Assembly: GCA_026192395.1 (NCBI GenBank)
Contig: WACF01000001.1
Location: 800,977-864,976, forward strand
Direction: 5' to 3'
Source: Proteobacteria bacterium 005FR1
GTDB lineage: Bacteria > Pseudomonadota > Gammaproteobacteria > Pseudomonadales > Cellvibrionaceae
Length of the DNA: 64,000 nucleotides
Within the stretch, counting starts at the first letter, position 1, and every line of letters begins with the position of its first letter. The notes below the pieces were generated by a model. That model was given only the letters and a program-made list of their open reading frames with translations, did no database searches and was not told the DNA's origin. Shown here one piece after another: positions 9,277 to 17,618 of the stretch. A program made the position numbers and the translations under genes.

Positions 9277-9303
9277 GCTGCCGCGGCGCTTAGCCGCGGC
9301 AGC
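9277..9303 (+). terminator. GC-rich hairpin terminator after the Ysc84-like gene
   Basis: A perfect 11-bp stem, GCTGCCGCGGC (9277-9287) with GCCGCGGCAGC (9293-9303), has a 5-base loop. It is followed by agcttt, so the U-tract is weak. It may terminate or stabilise the mRNA 3' end. Confidence 0.65.
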
Positions 9304-9345
9304 AGCTTTCCGAAACAAAACCAATCGCCGTGGAGTGCTGAGTCT

Positions 9346-10332
9346 ATGAAATCTTTCGGCTACCTACTGGCTATCATCGTCTCGATCACAGCCGTCTTGC
9401 TGCTCTGGGGCGTGGTCATCGAGCCGCGGATCATCGACGAGGAACAGTTCACTGTAGGCATTCCCGACTTACCTCCCGATTGGCAGCAAAAAGAAGTCGC
9501 GGTGATCGGCGATTTCCAGATCGGAATGTGGCTGGAGAATGACAGCACCATTCGCCGCATCGTCGATGAACTGGTGGAGCGGCGGCCGGCGGCGGTGCTG
9601 ATTACCGGCGACTTCATCTACCGCCCCACCGGGCTGTCTTTCTTTCCCTGGATCGACGAACTGGACAGACCAGCGGCGGAACGACGAACCGAGCGTTTGA
9701 TTCAGGAGAACGTCGACATTCTGCGGCCACTGGTTGAGGCCGGCCTCCCAGTCTATGCGGCTATGGGTAACCATGACTACGGACAGGAGACAAAAGACGC
9801 AGAGGCTCTGGTCTGGGCGGCGGATCTGCTCGCCTCGACCCTTGAATCAAACGGCATTGAGATTCTGCAGAACGAGGCGAGGGAATTAGGTACCGAATTC
9901 TCTGATCCGGCCGAGCCGCTTTACCTGGTCGGGATCGGCGCACATTATCCGGGCATGGACAAGCCGACGGAAGCGCTGGAGGGACTGCCCGCTAATGCAC
10001 CGCGCCTGGTGCTGTTTCACAATCCCCAGACTTTTCCGAAGATTCCTGCCGGAGCCGCGCCGTTCGCGGTGGCCGGTCATACCCATGGCGGACAGATCCG
10101 CATCCCCATGACCGAATCCTGGTCCTGGCTTCGCATCGTTGAAGAGGGAGACGTGCATGCAGATGGCTGGGTCGAGGACCCGGATTTCGGCGCAGCCGGC
10201 AACCGGTTGTATGTGAATCGCGGGATCGGATTCAGCATGATACCCGTGCGCGTGCAATGTCCGCCTGAACTGACGATCTTCACACTGGAGCGGGAAAATC
10301 AGTCGTCGTCCGCTTCCCGCACCTCACTGTGA
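9346..10332 (+). CDS. Membrane-anchored metallophosphoesterase (YkuE-like)
   Basis: 328 aa with an N-terminal transmembrane helix (~5-25). The calcineurin-like motifs are in order: GDFQIG, ITGDFIY, MGNHDYG, then FHNPQTF and AGHTHGGQ. These carry the Asp, His and Asn ligands of a di-metal site. The layout matches YkuE-like enzymes, which hydrolyse phosphodiesters or lipid-linked phosphates at the membrane. The substrate is unknown. The stop codon lies inside the 3' end of the opposite-strand GGDEF/EAL gene (34-bp convergent overlap). Confidence 0.87.
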   Translation: MKSFGYLLAIIVSITAVLLLWGVVIEPRIIDEEQFTVGIPDLPPDWQQKEVAVIGDFQIGMWLENDSTIRRIVDELVERRPAAVLITGDFIYRPTGLSFFPWIDELDRPAAERRTERLIQENVDILRPLVEAGLPVYAAMGNHDYGQETKDAEALVWAADLLASTLESNGIEILQNEARELGTEFSDPAEPLYLVGIGAHYPGMDKPTEALEGLPANAPRLVLFHNPQTFPKIPAGAAPFAVAGHTHGGQIRIPMTESWSWLRIVEEGDVHADGWVEDPDFGAAGNRLYVNRGIGFSMIPVRVQCPPELTIFTLERENQSSSASRTSL

Positions 10333-12974
10333 GTTCGCAGCAGTTCTGAAATTTCCTCGGGCGCCGCTGGCTTGCTGAAATAAAAACCCTGCGACTCGTC
10401 GCAGGCGAGGTTGCGCAGAAAATTCTCCTGCGCCTCGGTCTCCACGCCTTCGGCCACGACTGTCAGACTGAGGCTGCGCGCCATGTTGATAATGGCTTCA
10501 GTGATGGCCCGGTCCTGATCGCTTTCCGGCAGATTGCGAATAAATGAGCGATCCACCTTGAGTGTGTCGATGGGGAAGCCCTTGATCTGCGCCAGCGACG
10601 AATAGCCCACGCCGAAATCATCCAACGCGATACGCACGCCCAGGTTGCGCAATTCGCTGAGAATTTCAATGGTGCGCAGTGGATTGATCATCACCATGCT
10701 TTCGGTCAGTTCGAGCTCCAGCAGGTGGGGCGACATACCGGACTCGTCCAGTGCACCTCGGATATCCTGAAGCAAATCAGGATCGGCAAACTGAACCGGC
10801 GACAGGTTGACCGCCATCGTGATCGGAGGAAGTCCCTGATGCTGCCATTCGACATTTTGCTTGCAGGCGTTTTTCAGCACCCAGCGACCGATGGTGATGA
10901 TGCTGCCGTTCTTCTCGCAGATCGGAATGAACTGTTGTGGCGGCACATTGCCAAGGGTCGGATGAGTCCACCGCAACAGCGCCTCCACGCCGTTGATCTT
11001 CTTTGTTTTCAGATCCAGCTTTGCCTGAAAATGCAGATAGAACTCGTCATTCTGCAAGGCTTGACGCAAGCCTGTTTCCAGAGCGAGTCGCTCGCTGGAT
11101 TGCGCCTGCATGCCGGGCACGAAAAACTCGAAGGTGTTCTTGCCTTTTTCCTTGGCCACGTACATTGCCGTGTCCGAATTTTTCATCAGGTCAGCGTGAT
11201 CTTCCCCGTGATCCGGGAACAGACTGACACCAATGCTGGCGGTTACCCGGCACTCCTGACCCATGATAAGAATAGGTTCGATCGCAGCATTCAGCAGCTT
11301 GCGCGCGACCACCGCAGCGTCCCCCGCAGTGGTGATGTTAGGCAGCAGAACGACGAACTCGTCACCACCGAGGCGGGCCAGTACATCGCTGTCGCGCAAC
11401 CGGGACTTCAGTCGCGCGGTCATTTCCTTGAGCAATACGTCACCAGCGGCGTGGCCGAGCGTGTCGTTGACGTATTTGAACCGGTCGAGATCAATGAACA
11501 TCACCGCGAGCCGCTGATGGTACCGGCGCGCCATGGCAGTGGCTTGCTCCAGCAATTCGCCGAACAGCGCACGATTAGGCAAGCCGGTAAGACTGTCGTG
11601 AGTCGCCAGATAGCGAACCCGCTCCTCGGCTTTTTCGCGATCCATTTCGTGTTCGAGGGTCTGCAGACCAAAGGCGAGGTTGTCGGTCATTTGCTGAAGC
11701 AGCGAAACGACTTCTTCGTCGAAGGTGCGCTTGTCGTCGGAACAGAGGTAAAGCACACCGATCGCCCTGCCATTCCGGGAAATGGGCACCGACGCCCCGG
11801 ATTTCAGCCGCATCTTTTCCGCGGCCTTGTGCCAGAGCGCGGTGCGGGGATCGTTCTGAAAATCATTGCTGACGCAGGGCTCTCCAGAGCGATAGGCGAT
11901 CCCGTTCAAACCCTGCCCTTCGGGCCGGTCCGGCGCAACTGAGATGACGAACTTGTGCATCAGATTTTTACCCGCACCGGCAATCGCCGCCGGTCGCAGG
12001 TTGCCGGTGCTCTCGTCGGCCAGCAGGACTGCCGCGGACGCGACGCCACCGGCATCGACGGCAGCATCGCAAAGTCCCTGGTAAAGCTCGTCCGGCGTTT
12101 TGGCTCGCATGATGGTGTTACTGGTGGAACTCAGTGCAGCGTACATTCGCTTGGCCCGTATGAGCGAACGTTCCGCCAGAATCCGACTGGATACTTCGCG
12201 GGACACGGTCACGACCATCCAGCGCCCTTCCACTTCGACGGCTCGGTGGTGGGGCTCCCACCAGCCTTTGCGCTTGCCGTCCCGGCTTGCGGCCATGTGC
12301 ACGCCCTGAGTAACGCCCTGTGCACCCGCCTCCACCGCAGCTTGATAGAGGGCAGCCGCTTCTTCGCGTGGCCGCCCGGTCAAGTGATAGCCGCACATGC
12401 GCAGCAGCTCTTCCCGTTTGAAGCCGGTCATGCGACAGGCCGCTTCATTCACGTAGACGAATCGCTGGCTTTCTTTGTCGGCGAGAAAAATGGTGTCGGG
12501 TGAAGCGTCAACGATGGCTTTGAGGCGCTCATCCACAATGAAGCGTTCGTGAGCGTCGGTAATGTCCTGGCCGGTTCCGCGATAACCGGTCCAGCGCCCC
12601 TCGCTGTCGTAGCAGGGTGTGCCGCTGATGCTGAGAAAACGGTCTTTGCCATCGGTCTGCGAACGGCGCAGCACCAGGCGTCTGAATGGAAGGCGAGCTA
12701 GCAGGAGTTTCCGGTGATCATCCCAGCTGCCTTGCTCGGCAATGGGCTCGAGGTTGAGCTCCCAGCGGGTGCCCCCCAATAGTTGATCGTTTGAAATATC
12801 CGCGTCGGCTTCGAGAACAGCACCGGCCAGCCGGGTAAAACGACCCTCGGTGTCCGTTTCCCAAACCCAGTCGGCGGCAAGCCCAAGGATGTCCTGCAGA
12901 CTGTCCCAGGCCGGAGCAGCCGCTTCCCTGGGTGCGTGGTTATTGTTGTTGTTGTCTGAAACCATTGAGTGCAC
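10299..12974 (-). CDS. Cyclic-di-GMP cyclase/phosphodiesterase: PAS-PAS-GAF-GGDEF-EAL
   Basis: 891 aa, no transmembrane segment, so a cytoplasmic sensor. PAS1 spans ~20-145 and PAS2 ~150-265, each ending in GTGQDIT- or VTVSREV-like segments. A GAF domain follows (~280-435). The GGDEF domain (~445-610) has an intact LARLGGDEF active site, with RDSD five residues before it as a c-di-GMP inhibitory I-site. The EAL domain (~625-880) keeps EALLRW, ELTESMVM, LDDFGVGYSS, KVDRSF and VVAEGVET, so both activities look possible. c-di-GMP commonly controls alginate export, so a link with the module at 1-5.8 kb is plausible but unproven. Either Met1 or Met4 could be the start. Confidence 0.93.
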   Translation of the reverse strand: MHSMVSDNNNNNHAPREAAAPAWDSLQDILGLAADWVWETDTEGRFTRLAGAVLEADADISNDQLLGGTRWELNLEPIAEQGSWDDHRKLLLARLPFRRLVLRRSQTDGKDRFLSISGTPCYDSEGRWTGYRGTGQDITDAHERFIVDERLKAIVDASPDTIFLADKESQRFVYVNEAACRMTGFKREELLRMCGYHLTGRPREEAAALYQAAVEAGAQGVTQGVHMAASRDGKRKGWWEPHHRAVEVEGRWMVVTVSREVSSRILAERSLIRAKRMYAALSSTSNTIMRAKTPDELYQGLCDAAVDAGGVASAAVLLADESTGNLRPAAIAGAGKNLMHKFVISVAPDRPEGQGLNGIAYRSGEPCVSNDFQNDPRTALWHKAAEKMRLKSGASVPISRNGRAIGVLYLCSDDKRTFDEEVVSLLQQMTDNLAFGLQTLEHEMDREKAEERVRYLATHDSLTGLPNRALFGELLEQATAMARRYHQRLAVMFIDLDRFKYVNDTLGHAAGDVLLKEMTARLKSRLRDSDVLARLGGDEFVVLLPNITTAGDAAVVARKLLNAAIEPILIMGQECRVTASIGVSLFPDHGEDHADLMKNSDTAMYVAKEKGKNTFEFFVPGMQAQSSERLALETGLRQALQNDEFYLHFQAKLDLKTKKINGVEALLRWTHPTLGNVPPQQFIPICEKNGSIITIGRWVLKNACKQNVEWQHQGLPPITMAVNLSPVQFADPDLLQDIRGALDESGMSPHLLELELTESMVMINPLRTIEILSELRNLGVRIALDDFGVGYSSLAQIKGFPIDTLKVDRSFIRNLPESDQDRAITEAIINMARSLSLTVVAEGVETEAQENFLRNLACDESQGFYFSKPAAPEEISELLRTHSEVREADDD

Positions 12975-13034
12975 TTCCCCACTGTCTGGCGAAACTCAAG
13001 GAGTTATGTCGGCGACATGGCTCTTTTCTTGAGT

Positions 13035-13058
13035 ATAGCCAGAGTTTTCTCTGGCTAT
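13035..13058. other. Perfect inverted repeat between decarboxylase and GGDEF/EAL genes
   Basis: ATAGCCAGAG (13035-13044), a TTTT loop, then CTCTGGCTAT (13049-13058) make a perfect 10-bp stem. It sits in the 125 bp after the decarboxylase stop and before the GGDEF/EAL start (both on the minus strand). No U-run follows on that strand, so it is either a weak terminator or an operator for the downstream gene. Confidence 0.5.
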
Positions 13059-13099
13059 CGACAAGTGGGGAAGTTAAGAAGGGTGATGACCCGATTGGA

Positions 13100-14302
13100 T
13101 CAGGCAACCGCCTGAACCTGGCCTGCGCCGTTCAGGGTGACCAGCGTGGCGCGACGGAAGAAGTTGAAATCCGTCGCACTTGCCCAGGTATAAGCACCCA
13201 TGACCCGGCCGACGATCAGATCGCCAACCTGCAATTCCGGCAGGGCGATATCTTCGGCGATCACATCGATGCTGTCGCAGGTCGGTCCCGCCAGCACTGA
13301 AGGCTCAACCTGTCCGGAACCACCAATGACTTCCAGCGGATAGCGCATGTGATCGAAGATCTGACCGCTGAACGAGCCGTACACGCCGTCATCGAGGTAG
13401 TACCACCAGCGACCGTCGCGGCGGGCGCGGCCCATGACGCTCGCTACCGAGGTAACCGCCGGAGCGACGATGAAGCGGCCGGGCTCAGCGAGAAGACGCA
13501 GGCCTTCCGGCAGGCGCGCCAGCGCTTCGCGAATCGGTCCGCAGAAGCCGTGAATCTCGGGCACGACGGTGCCGTAAGACACCGGGAAACCGCCGCCGAT
13601 GTCCAGCACACGAAGGTCGAAGCCTTCAGCGCGCGCCTGCGTGATCAGCTGTCCGCAGGTATTGATGGCGGTAACGTACTGACGGGGATCGGTGGTTTGC
13701 GATCCCACATGGAAGCACAGACCAACCACCTGTACTTCGAAGCGGCGCGCTTCTTCCAGCAGGTTCATCACCTGGGCGGGCGCGCAGCCGAATTTTTTGG
13801 ACAGATCCACCACCGCGTCGGGGCTGCGGAAGCTGACGCGCAGCATGACCTGGGCGCGATCGCGATAGGGAAGAAATTTCAACAACTCGTCGGCATTGTC
13901 AGCGACGAAAACCTTTACACCATGGTCCAGCGCTTCGCGGATGTCGCGGTCACGCTTGATCGGGTGGGAGTGAATGCAGCGCTCGGGGCTTACACCGCGG
14001 CTGGCTACCAGTTCTACTTCGCCAGTGGTGGCGAGATCGAAGCAGGCGCCCTCTTCCATCAGAATATCGACCACATCCGCGTGGGGCAGTGGCTTCAGTG
14101 CGTAGTGCAGTTCCACGCCAGGCAGTGCCGCGGACAGCGCGCGGTACTGACGACGGATGATGTCGCCGTCCAGAATCAGCAGAGGCGCGCCGTATTCAGC
14201 CACCAACTGGTGAATGGTCACGGACTCGCCCTCGCTGGGACGGGCAACAAAAGGCAAAATATCACCGCCAACGGCGGACAAGTGATTGAAATCGAAGGCC
14301 AC
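13100..14302 (-). CDS. Group III PLP-dependent ornithine/lysine-type decarboxylase
   Basis: 400 aa from GTG 14302. A TAAGGAG site lies 6 bases upstream, which decides against the ATG at 14371. The fold is alanine-racemase-like (group III), with YALKPLPHADVV holding the PLP lysine, HVGSQ, GGGFPVSYG, LLAEPGR for phosphate binding, and GPTCDSIDV with the catalytic Cys-Asp. The GPTCDSID form is the ornithine decarboxylase type rather than DAP decarboxylase. The predicted reaction is ornithine to putrescine, the entry to polyamines; lysine or carboxynorspermidine substrates cannot be excluded. It is transcribed alone and preceded by a long leader with an unusual inverted repeat. Confidence 0.88.
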   Translation of the reverse strand: MAFDFNHLSAVGGDILPFVARPSEGESVTIHQLVAEYGAPLLILDGDIIRRQYRALSAALPGVELHYALKPLPHADVVDILMEEGACFDLATTGEVELVASRGVSPERCIHSHPIKRDRDIREALDHGVKVFVADNADELLKFLPYRDRAQVMLRVSFRSPDAVVDLSKKFGCAPAQVMNLLEEARRFEVQVVGLCFHVGSQTTDPRQYVTAINTCGQLITQARAEGFDLRVLDIGGGFPVSYGTVVPEIHGFCGPIREALARLPEGLRLLAEPGRFIVAPAVTSVASVMGRARRDGRWWYYLDDGVYGSFSGQIFDHMRYPLEVIGGSGQVEPSVLAGPTCDSIDVIAEDIALPELQVGDLIVGRVMGAYTWASATDFNFFRRATLVTLNGAGQVQAVA

Positions 14303-14314
14303 CCGGGTCTCCTT

Positions 14315-14333
14315 ACAAAAAAGGATTTTTTGT
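14315..14333 (-). promoter_or_regulatory. A/T inverted repeat just upstream of the decarboxylase ribosome site
   Basis: ACAAAAAA (14315-14322) and TTTTTTGT (14326-14333) are a perfect 8-bp inverted repeat with a 3-base spacer. It ends a few bases from the TAAGGAG site of the GTG start. On the RNA it would form an A-U hairpin right before the ribosome site. Polyamine genes are often controlled post-transcriptionally, so a translational role is possible (inference). Confidence 0.45.
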
Positions 14334-14473
14334 TGAAGATGCCACCGGCAGGCTTTGGAAGAGACAAGCAAGGCGGCACGTTAAAACGACATTGAGTCGA
14401 GTGGCCCTGGGAGGAAGGAAGCTCTCTTGCTGCTCTCGTATTCAGTGATCCGCAGAGGTTGCGAACGCCGCGT

Positions 14474-14501
14474 AATATAAATTTCTTTCCCTACAATGCA
14501 A
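14474..14501 (-). promoter_or_regulatory. Candidate sigma-70 promoter of the decarboxylase gene
   Basis: On the minus strand TTGCAT (14501-14496) and TATATT (14479-14474) are separated by 16 bases. The -10 matches consensus at five of six positions, the -35 only at its TTG. Transcription from here would give a leader of about 165 bases before GTG 14302. The rest of the 333 bp between the decarboxylase and DUF4124 genes shows nothing else recognisable apart from a TATACT box at 14594 facing the other way. Confidence 0.35.
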
Positions 14502-14635
14502 GAGTTTTTTTCGGCCTCGGAACCCCTTCGTGGAGCCCGTTGCGTCTGTCTGTGACAGGTTCCACGCGGGTCCGCAAATCCTCGCGCCATTGCTATACTG
14601 GCGCCCCCGAAATGGTCGGATATGGATATTCAGTC

Positions 14636-14940
14636 ATGAAGCTTTTTCTCAAACTACTTGCCCTGGTCCTGGTGCTTGGTCTCAGCGGTCCTTTCTTCCT
14701 GCGGGACCTGATGGCCAGCCCTGGCTGGACTACCGGGACTTCCTTCCGGACCTTGCTGGAATGGGCCGCAAGGCCCGCGTGCTGGCGAACAAGGCCACCA
14801 ATCACCCGGCAACCACTCAGCCCCTGACCACTCCCGCAACAGAGGAGCAAGCTTCGCCTGAGGCGGGCGATCAGGGGGTTTACCGATGGCGCGATGCCGA
14901 CGGGCAGTGGCATTTCAGTGACCAACAACCGGCTAACTGA
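14636..14940 (+). pseudogene. DUF4124 domain protein split by a one-base frameshift
   Basis: From ATG 14636 the frame encodes a signal anchor (MKLFLKLLALVLVLGLSGPF) and then goes off at about 14703-14705. One frame over, continuous sequence resumes as GPDGQPWLDYRDFLPDL and runs to a typical DUF4124 ending, VYRWRDADGQWHFSD, with its stop at 14940. Adding one G to the GGG run at 14703-14705 would join LR to GPDGQP in a single ~102-residue protein. DUF4124 proteins are small envelope proteins of unknown role. This is either a real mutation or a homopolymer sequencing error. Confidence 0.75.
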
Positions 14941-15182
14941 GCCACTCGAAAGAAGCTGATCAAGATCACGGTGCAACGTGGTTCGGTTGACCTAGAGCGA
15001 AGGAGGCGGTACAACGGCGGCTCGTCCCGCTCAGGCGGCCGGACTTCACCCAGATGACGATGGCTGAAATAGCTCGAGAACTCAGCCGGTGAGGTCCTGT
15101 CAAACGCGAATGAATCATTCACCGGCAAGCAGCGCGAATTCGCTTGACCGTACTACTGATGTCGTAAAAGGAGCCAAGAACA

Positions 15183-15470
15183 ATGAGTAAGGTTAAAAAA
15201 GGTTTTCAGGCCGCCATTCTGGTCGCTGGCTTTGCACTGATCACCGGCTGCGCAAGCACCAGCCAGGTTGAAGAGGCCCGCGCCGAAACAGAAGCCGTCC
15301 GCGGTGATCTGCAACGCGCCCTGCAAATGGCGGAAGAAGCGAACCGCAAAGCGGATCAGGCTTTGGAAGCGGCCCGCGCCGCACAGCAGGCGGCCGATGC
15401 TGGCGAGCAGTGCTGCCAGGATGTACGCCAGGAGCTGGATCGCGCACTGCAGCGCATGCAGCGAAAGTAA
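15183..15470 (+). CDS. Murein-lipoprotein (Lpp/OprI)-like alanine-zipper lipoprotein
   Basis: 95 aa with an AAGGAG site 9 bases before ATG. The lipobox is ITGC (Cys about residue 23). The mature part is a single coiled coil with Ala-rich heptads (EEARAETEAV..., ALEAARAAQQAA), as in Lpp and OprI, and ends RMQRK with a C-terminal lysine that could be linked to peptidoglycan. A Cys-Cys pair (~residues 78-79) is unusual for this family. The neighbouring convergent gene is an L,D-transpeptidase, the enzyme class that attaches Lpp to murein, so the two may act together (inference). Confidence 0.82.
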   Translation: MSKVKKGFQAAILVAGFALITGCASTSQVEEARAETEAVRGDLQRALQMAEEANRKADQALEAARAAQQAADAGEQCCQDVRQELDRALQRMQRK

Positions 15471-15480
15471 GTTCCGCCGC

Positions 15481-15506
15481 GACCGCCTTCCCGGGTGAAG
15501 GCGGTC
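15481..15506. terminator. Hairpin shared by the convergent Lpp-like and L,D-transpeptidase genes
   Basis: GACCGCCTTC (15481-15490), loop CCGGGT, then GAAGGCGGTC (15497-15506): a perfect 10-bp stem 10 bases past the lipoprotein stop and overlapping the transpeptidase stop codon. No clear U-tract on either side. Confidence 0.55.
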
Positions 15507-16503
15507 AGCGTCTGCTGACAACCGTAGGAATGCCGCTGGCGCGCTCCGCAACACGGTCAATCAGCTTCCAATCGACCCAGCCGTCGAGTTTCTCCTGCTC
15601 ACGCCTGAGCACCTGATTCACCTTTGCCGTCACAGCCTGCTGAAAATCCGTCCTGTCCTCCAGATCGTCTCCGCCCAGGGGATATACCGGTTTGTGCACT
15701 TCCAGCACCAACAAACCATCCACCAGAGCCACCTTGATCGGCTCGTCAATAATCCTCACCGGCGTTCCGACGCTGACCTGTCCAACCAGGGATTTGATCG
15801 ATTCCGGATAGAGTCGCATGCAGCCCTGACTTACCAGCATGCCAATGCCGTCCGGTCGATTGGTACCATGGATCAGCAATCCGGGCAGATCGAGCACCAT
15901 GGCGTATTCCCCCAGGGGGTTTTCCGGCCCGGCGGGTATCACCGACGGCAGGGATTTGCCCTGGGCCGCGTAATCCGCGTGGACCTCGGGGGTCGGGTAC
16001 CAGGCGGGTTTGTGCAGCTTCATTGTCACCTTCCCTTCGCCGAGCGGGGTCTGGCGGTCATCACGACCGATGCCCATGGCGTGGGTGGTCACCAGTAAAT
16101 CGCCAGTGCCGGCATCATGATGAAAGTAATAAAGCCGCATTTCGCTACGGTTGATGACGATACCCTCCCGCGGTGTGTCCGGGAGAATGTACTGGCTGGG
16201 GATGGTGATCTCGGCACCCGGTCCAGGCACCCAGATGTTGACGGCGGGGTTCGCTGCGCGAATCTCAATATGGCCGACACCGTAACGGCGGGCGATGTCC
16301 ATCAGGGTATCGTCTTTTTCCACCGTGGCCTTTTGGATCTCCCCCACCACCGAGCTGTCAAGGCCGGGGATTTTGTAGGTTGCGGCAGTCGCCCCACTTG
16401 CTACCAGCAGCGCAAGCACCGGGACCTGAAAGGCGTATCGAAAAAATCGCGGAAGCTGGCGGCCAAAAATCATAAAACTCAAAATGTCACTCCGGAACTG
16501 CAT
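15505..16503 (-). CDS. LysM-type L,D-transpeptidase (YkuD / ErfK-YbiS family)
   Basis: 332 aa. A signal sequence ends near GATAATYK (~residue 42), then a LysM-like segment (~58-105, DTLMDIARRYGVGHIEI), then a YkuD catalytic domain. The active-site motif is present as HGTNRPDGIGMLVSQGCMRL with the catalytic Cys. In E. coli ErfK, YbiS and YcfS attach the Lpp lysine to diaminopimelate; others form 3-3 crosslinks. The adjacent Lpp-like gene favours the attachment role. Met11 (16473) gives a shorter signal peptide and may be the true start. Confidence 0.9.
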   Translation of the reverse strand: MQFRSDILSFMIFGRQLPRFFRYAFQVPVLALLVASGATAATYKIPGLDSSVVGEIQKATVEKDDTLMDIARRYGVGHIEIRAANPAVNIWVPGPGAEITIPSQYILPDTPREGIVINRSEMRLYYFHHDAGTGDLLVTTHAMGIGRDDRQTPLGEGKVTMKLHKPAWYPTPEVHADYAAQGKSLPSVIPAGPENPLGEYAMVLDLPGLLIHGTNRPDGIGMLVSQGCMRLYPESIKSLVGQVSVGTPVRIIDEPIKVALVDGLLVLEVHKPVYPLGGDDLEDRTDFQQAVTAKVNQVLRREQEKLDGWVDWKLIDRVAERASGIPTVVSRR

Positions 16504-16533
16504 ATCGACTGGCCCGCCCGACCGAAGGCCGGG

Positions 16534-16968
16534 CTACGTTGTGGTTTGACTGCTCTGATTTCGTTTTATCCGCATGTACATCCCTGCCGCGTAGGGCATC
16601 TCCGTCGGTACAAATCCGAACTTGCGGTAAAAGCCGGGTGTACCATGGTCCGCCATGAGGCTGACATAGGCGGTGTGCGGTGCGTGGATCTCAAGATAGC
16701 CCACCAGCGCGCGCATGATCATGGCGCCCACTCCCCGCCTCTGGTGAATCGGCAGCACCGCCATGTCGGTGATCTGGTAAAAACAGCCGCCGTCCCCCAC
16801 GATGCGCCCCATGCCCACCGGCGAGCCGTCGGCATAAACAAGCACGGAGTAGATCGTGTTGGGCAGCCCCCTGGCGGCAGCCTCTTCCGACTTTTTCGAC
16901 AAGCCGGCCTGCAGGCGCAACTCGATATATTCGTTGATCCCCGGGATCTGTTCCCTGATGTCGTACAT
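16534..16968 (-). CDS. GNAT-family N-acetyltransferase
   Basis: 144 aa, the size of a single GNAT domain. The acetyl-CoA loop appears as VLPIHQRRGVGAMIMRALVGYL (Q/R-x-x-G-x-G/A), followed by a conserved tail FYRKFGFVPTEM. The substrate is not predictable. A second GNAT gene lies 78 bp upstream on the same strand; the two are different subfamilies rather than recent duplicates. Confidence 0.87.
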   Translation of the reverse strand: MYDIREQIPGINEYIELRLQAGLSKKSEEAAARGLPNTIYSVLVYADGSPVGMGRIVGDGGCFYQITDMAVLPIHQRRGVGAMIMRALVGYLEIHAPHTAYVSLMADHGTPGFYRKFGFVPTEMPYAAGMYMRIKRNQSSQTTT

Positions 16969-17046
16969 TCTAGCTTGCGTCCCTTCGGTCGTGATGAGTC
17001 GTGGGTCTTACTGTCGCTAACTGCTGCGGCAGGAAGTAAAATCGAG

Positions 17047-17502
17047 TCAAAGCACCTTGGTCATGAAGACACTGTAGGGATCCAATCGGTAATCCCCGAA
17101 CGGCTCGCAGTCGCTAAAGCCGAATTTCCTGTAAAGGGCGTGCGCCGGCGCGAAAAAAGGCATCGAGCCGGTTTCGAGACTCAGCCGGGCATAACTGCGA
17201 TGCTGCGCTTCATCGATGATATGGCTGAGCATCCGGGAGCCGACGCCCTGTCCCCGCAGCGAGGCGGCACTGCGCATGGACTTGATCTCTCCATGCTCCG
17301 CGTCCAGCTGCTTCAATGCACCGCAGCCGACCAGATTACCGTTCTGCCACACGGTCCAGAACGTGACGTCGCGCTTGCGCAGGCCATTCAGATCAAGCGC
17401 ATGCTTGCTTTCCGGCGGGGAAATGGAACGCATGTCATCGATGTGTTCCTGAAGAAAGCGGACAATTTCCGGCCCGCTCAAGTCGTCCTGTCGAATCTCC
17501 AT
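17047..17502 (-). CDS. GNAT-family N-acetyltransferase (ElaA/putative acetyltransferase type)
   Basis: 151 aa from ATG 17502 (MEIRQDD), which matches the usual N-terminus; an in-frame ATG at 17523 would add seven residues. The CoA loop is AASLRGQGVGSRMLSHII and the tail is ALYRKFGFSDCEPFGDY with DPYSVFMTK. This resembles small GNATs annotated as putative acetyltransferases next to cupin genes. The substrate is unknown. Confidence 0.87.
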   Translation of the reverse strand: MEIRQDDLSGPEIVRFLQEHIDDMRSISPPESKHALDLNGLRKRDVTFWTVWQNGNLVGCGALKQLDAEHGEIKSMRSAASLRGQGVGSRMLSHIIDEAQHRSYARLSLETGSMPFFAPAHALYRKFGFSDCEPFGDYRLDPYSVFMTKVL

Positions 17503-17618
17503 CGTCCTGTCTCGACCTAACATGCCGCAAAAGGGGGAGGCAGCTCCACGGTTCCGCTGAACTCATGGCGCGAATCGCCACGAGCTTACCGTATCCCGGC
17601 CGGGTGGCCAAGTTCAGT

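Noticed and set aside
10725-11942. A 405-aa plus-strand frame
   Set aside because: It is the antisense shadow of the GGDEF/EAL gene, with no ribosome site and no domain match.
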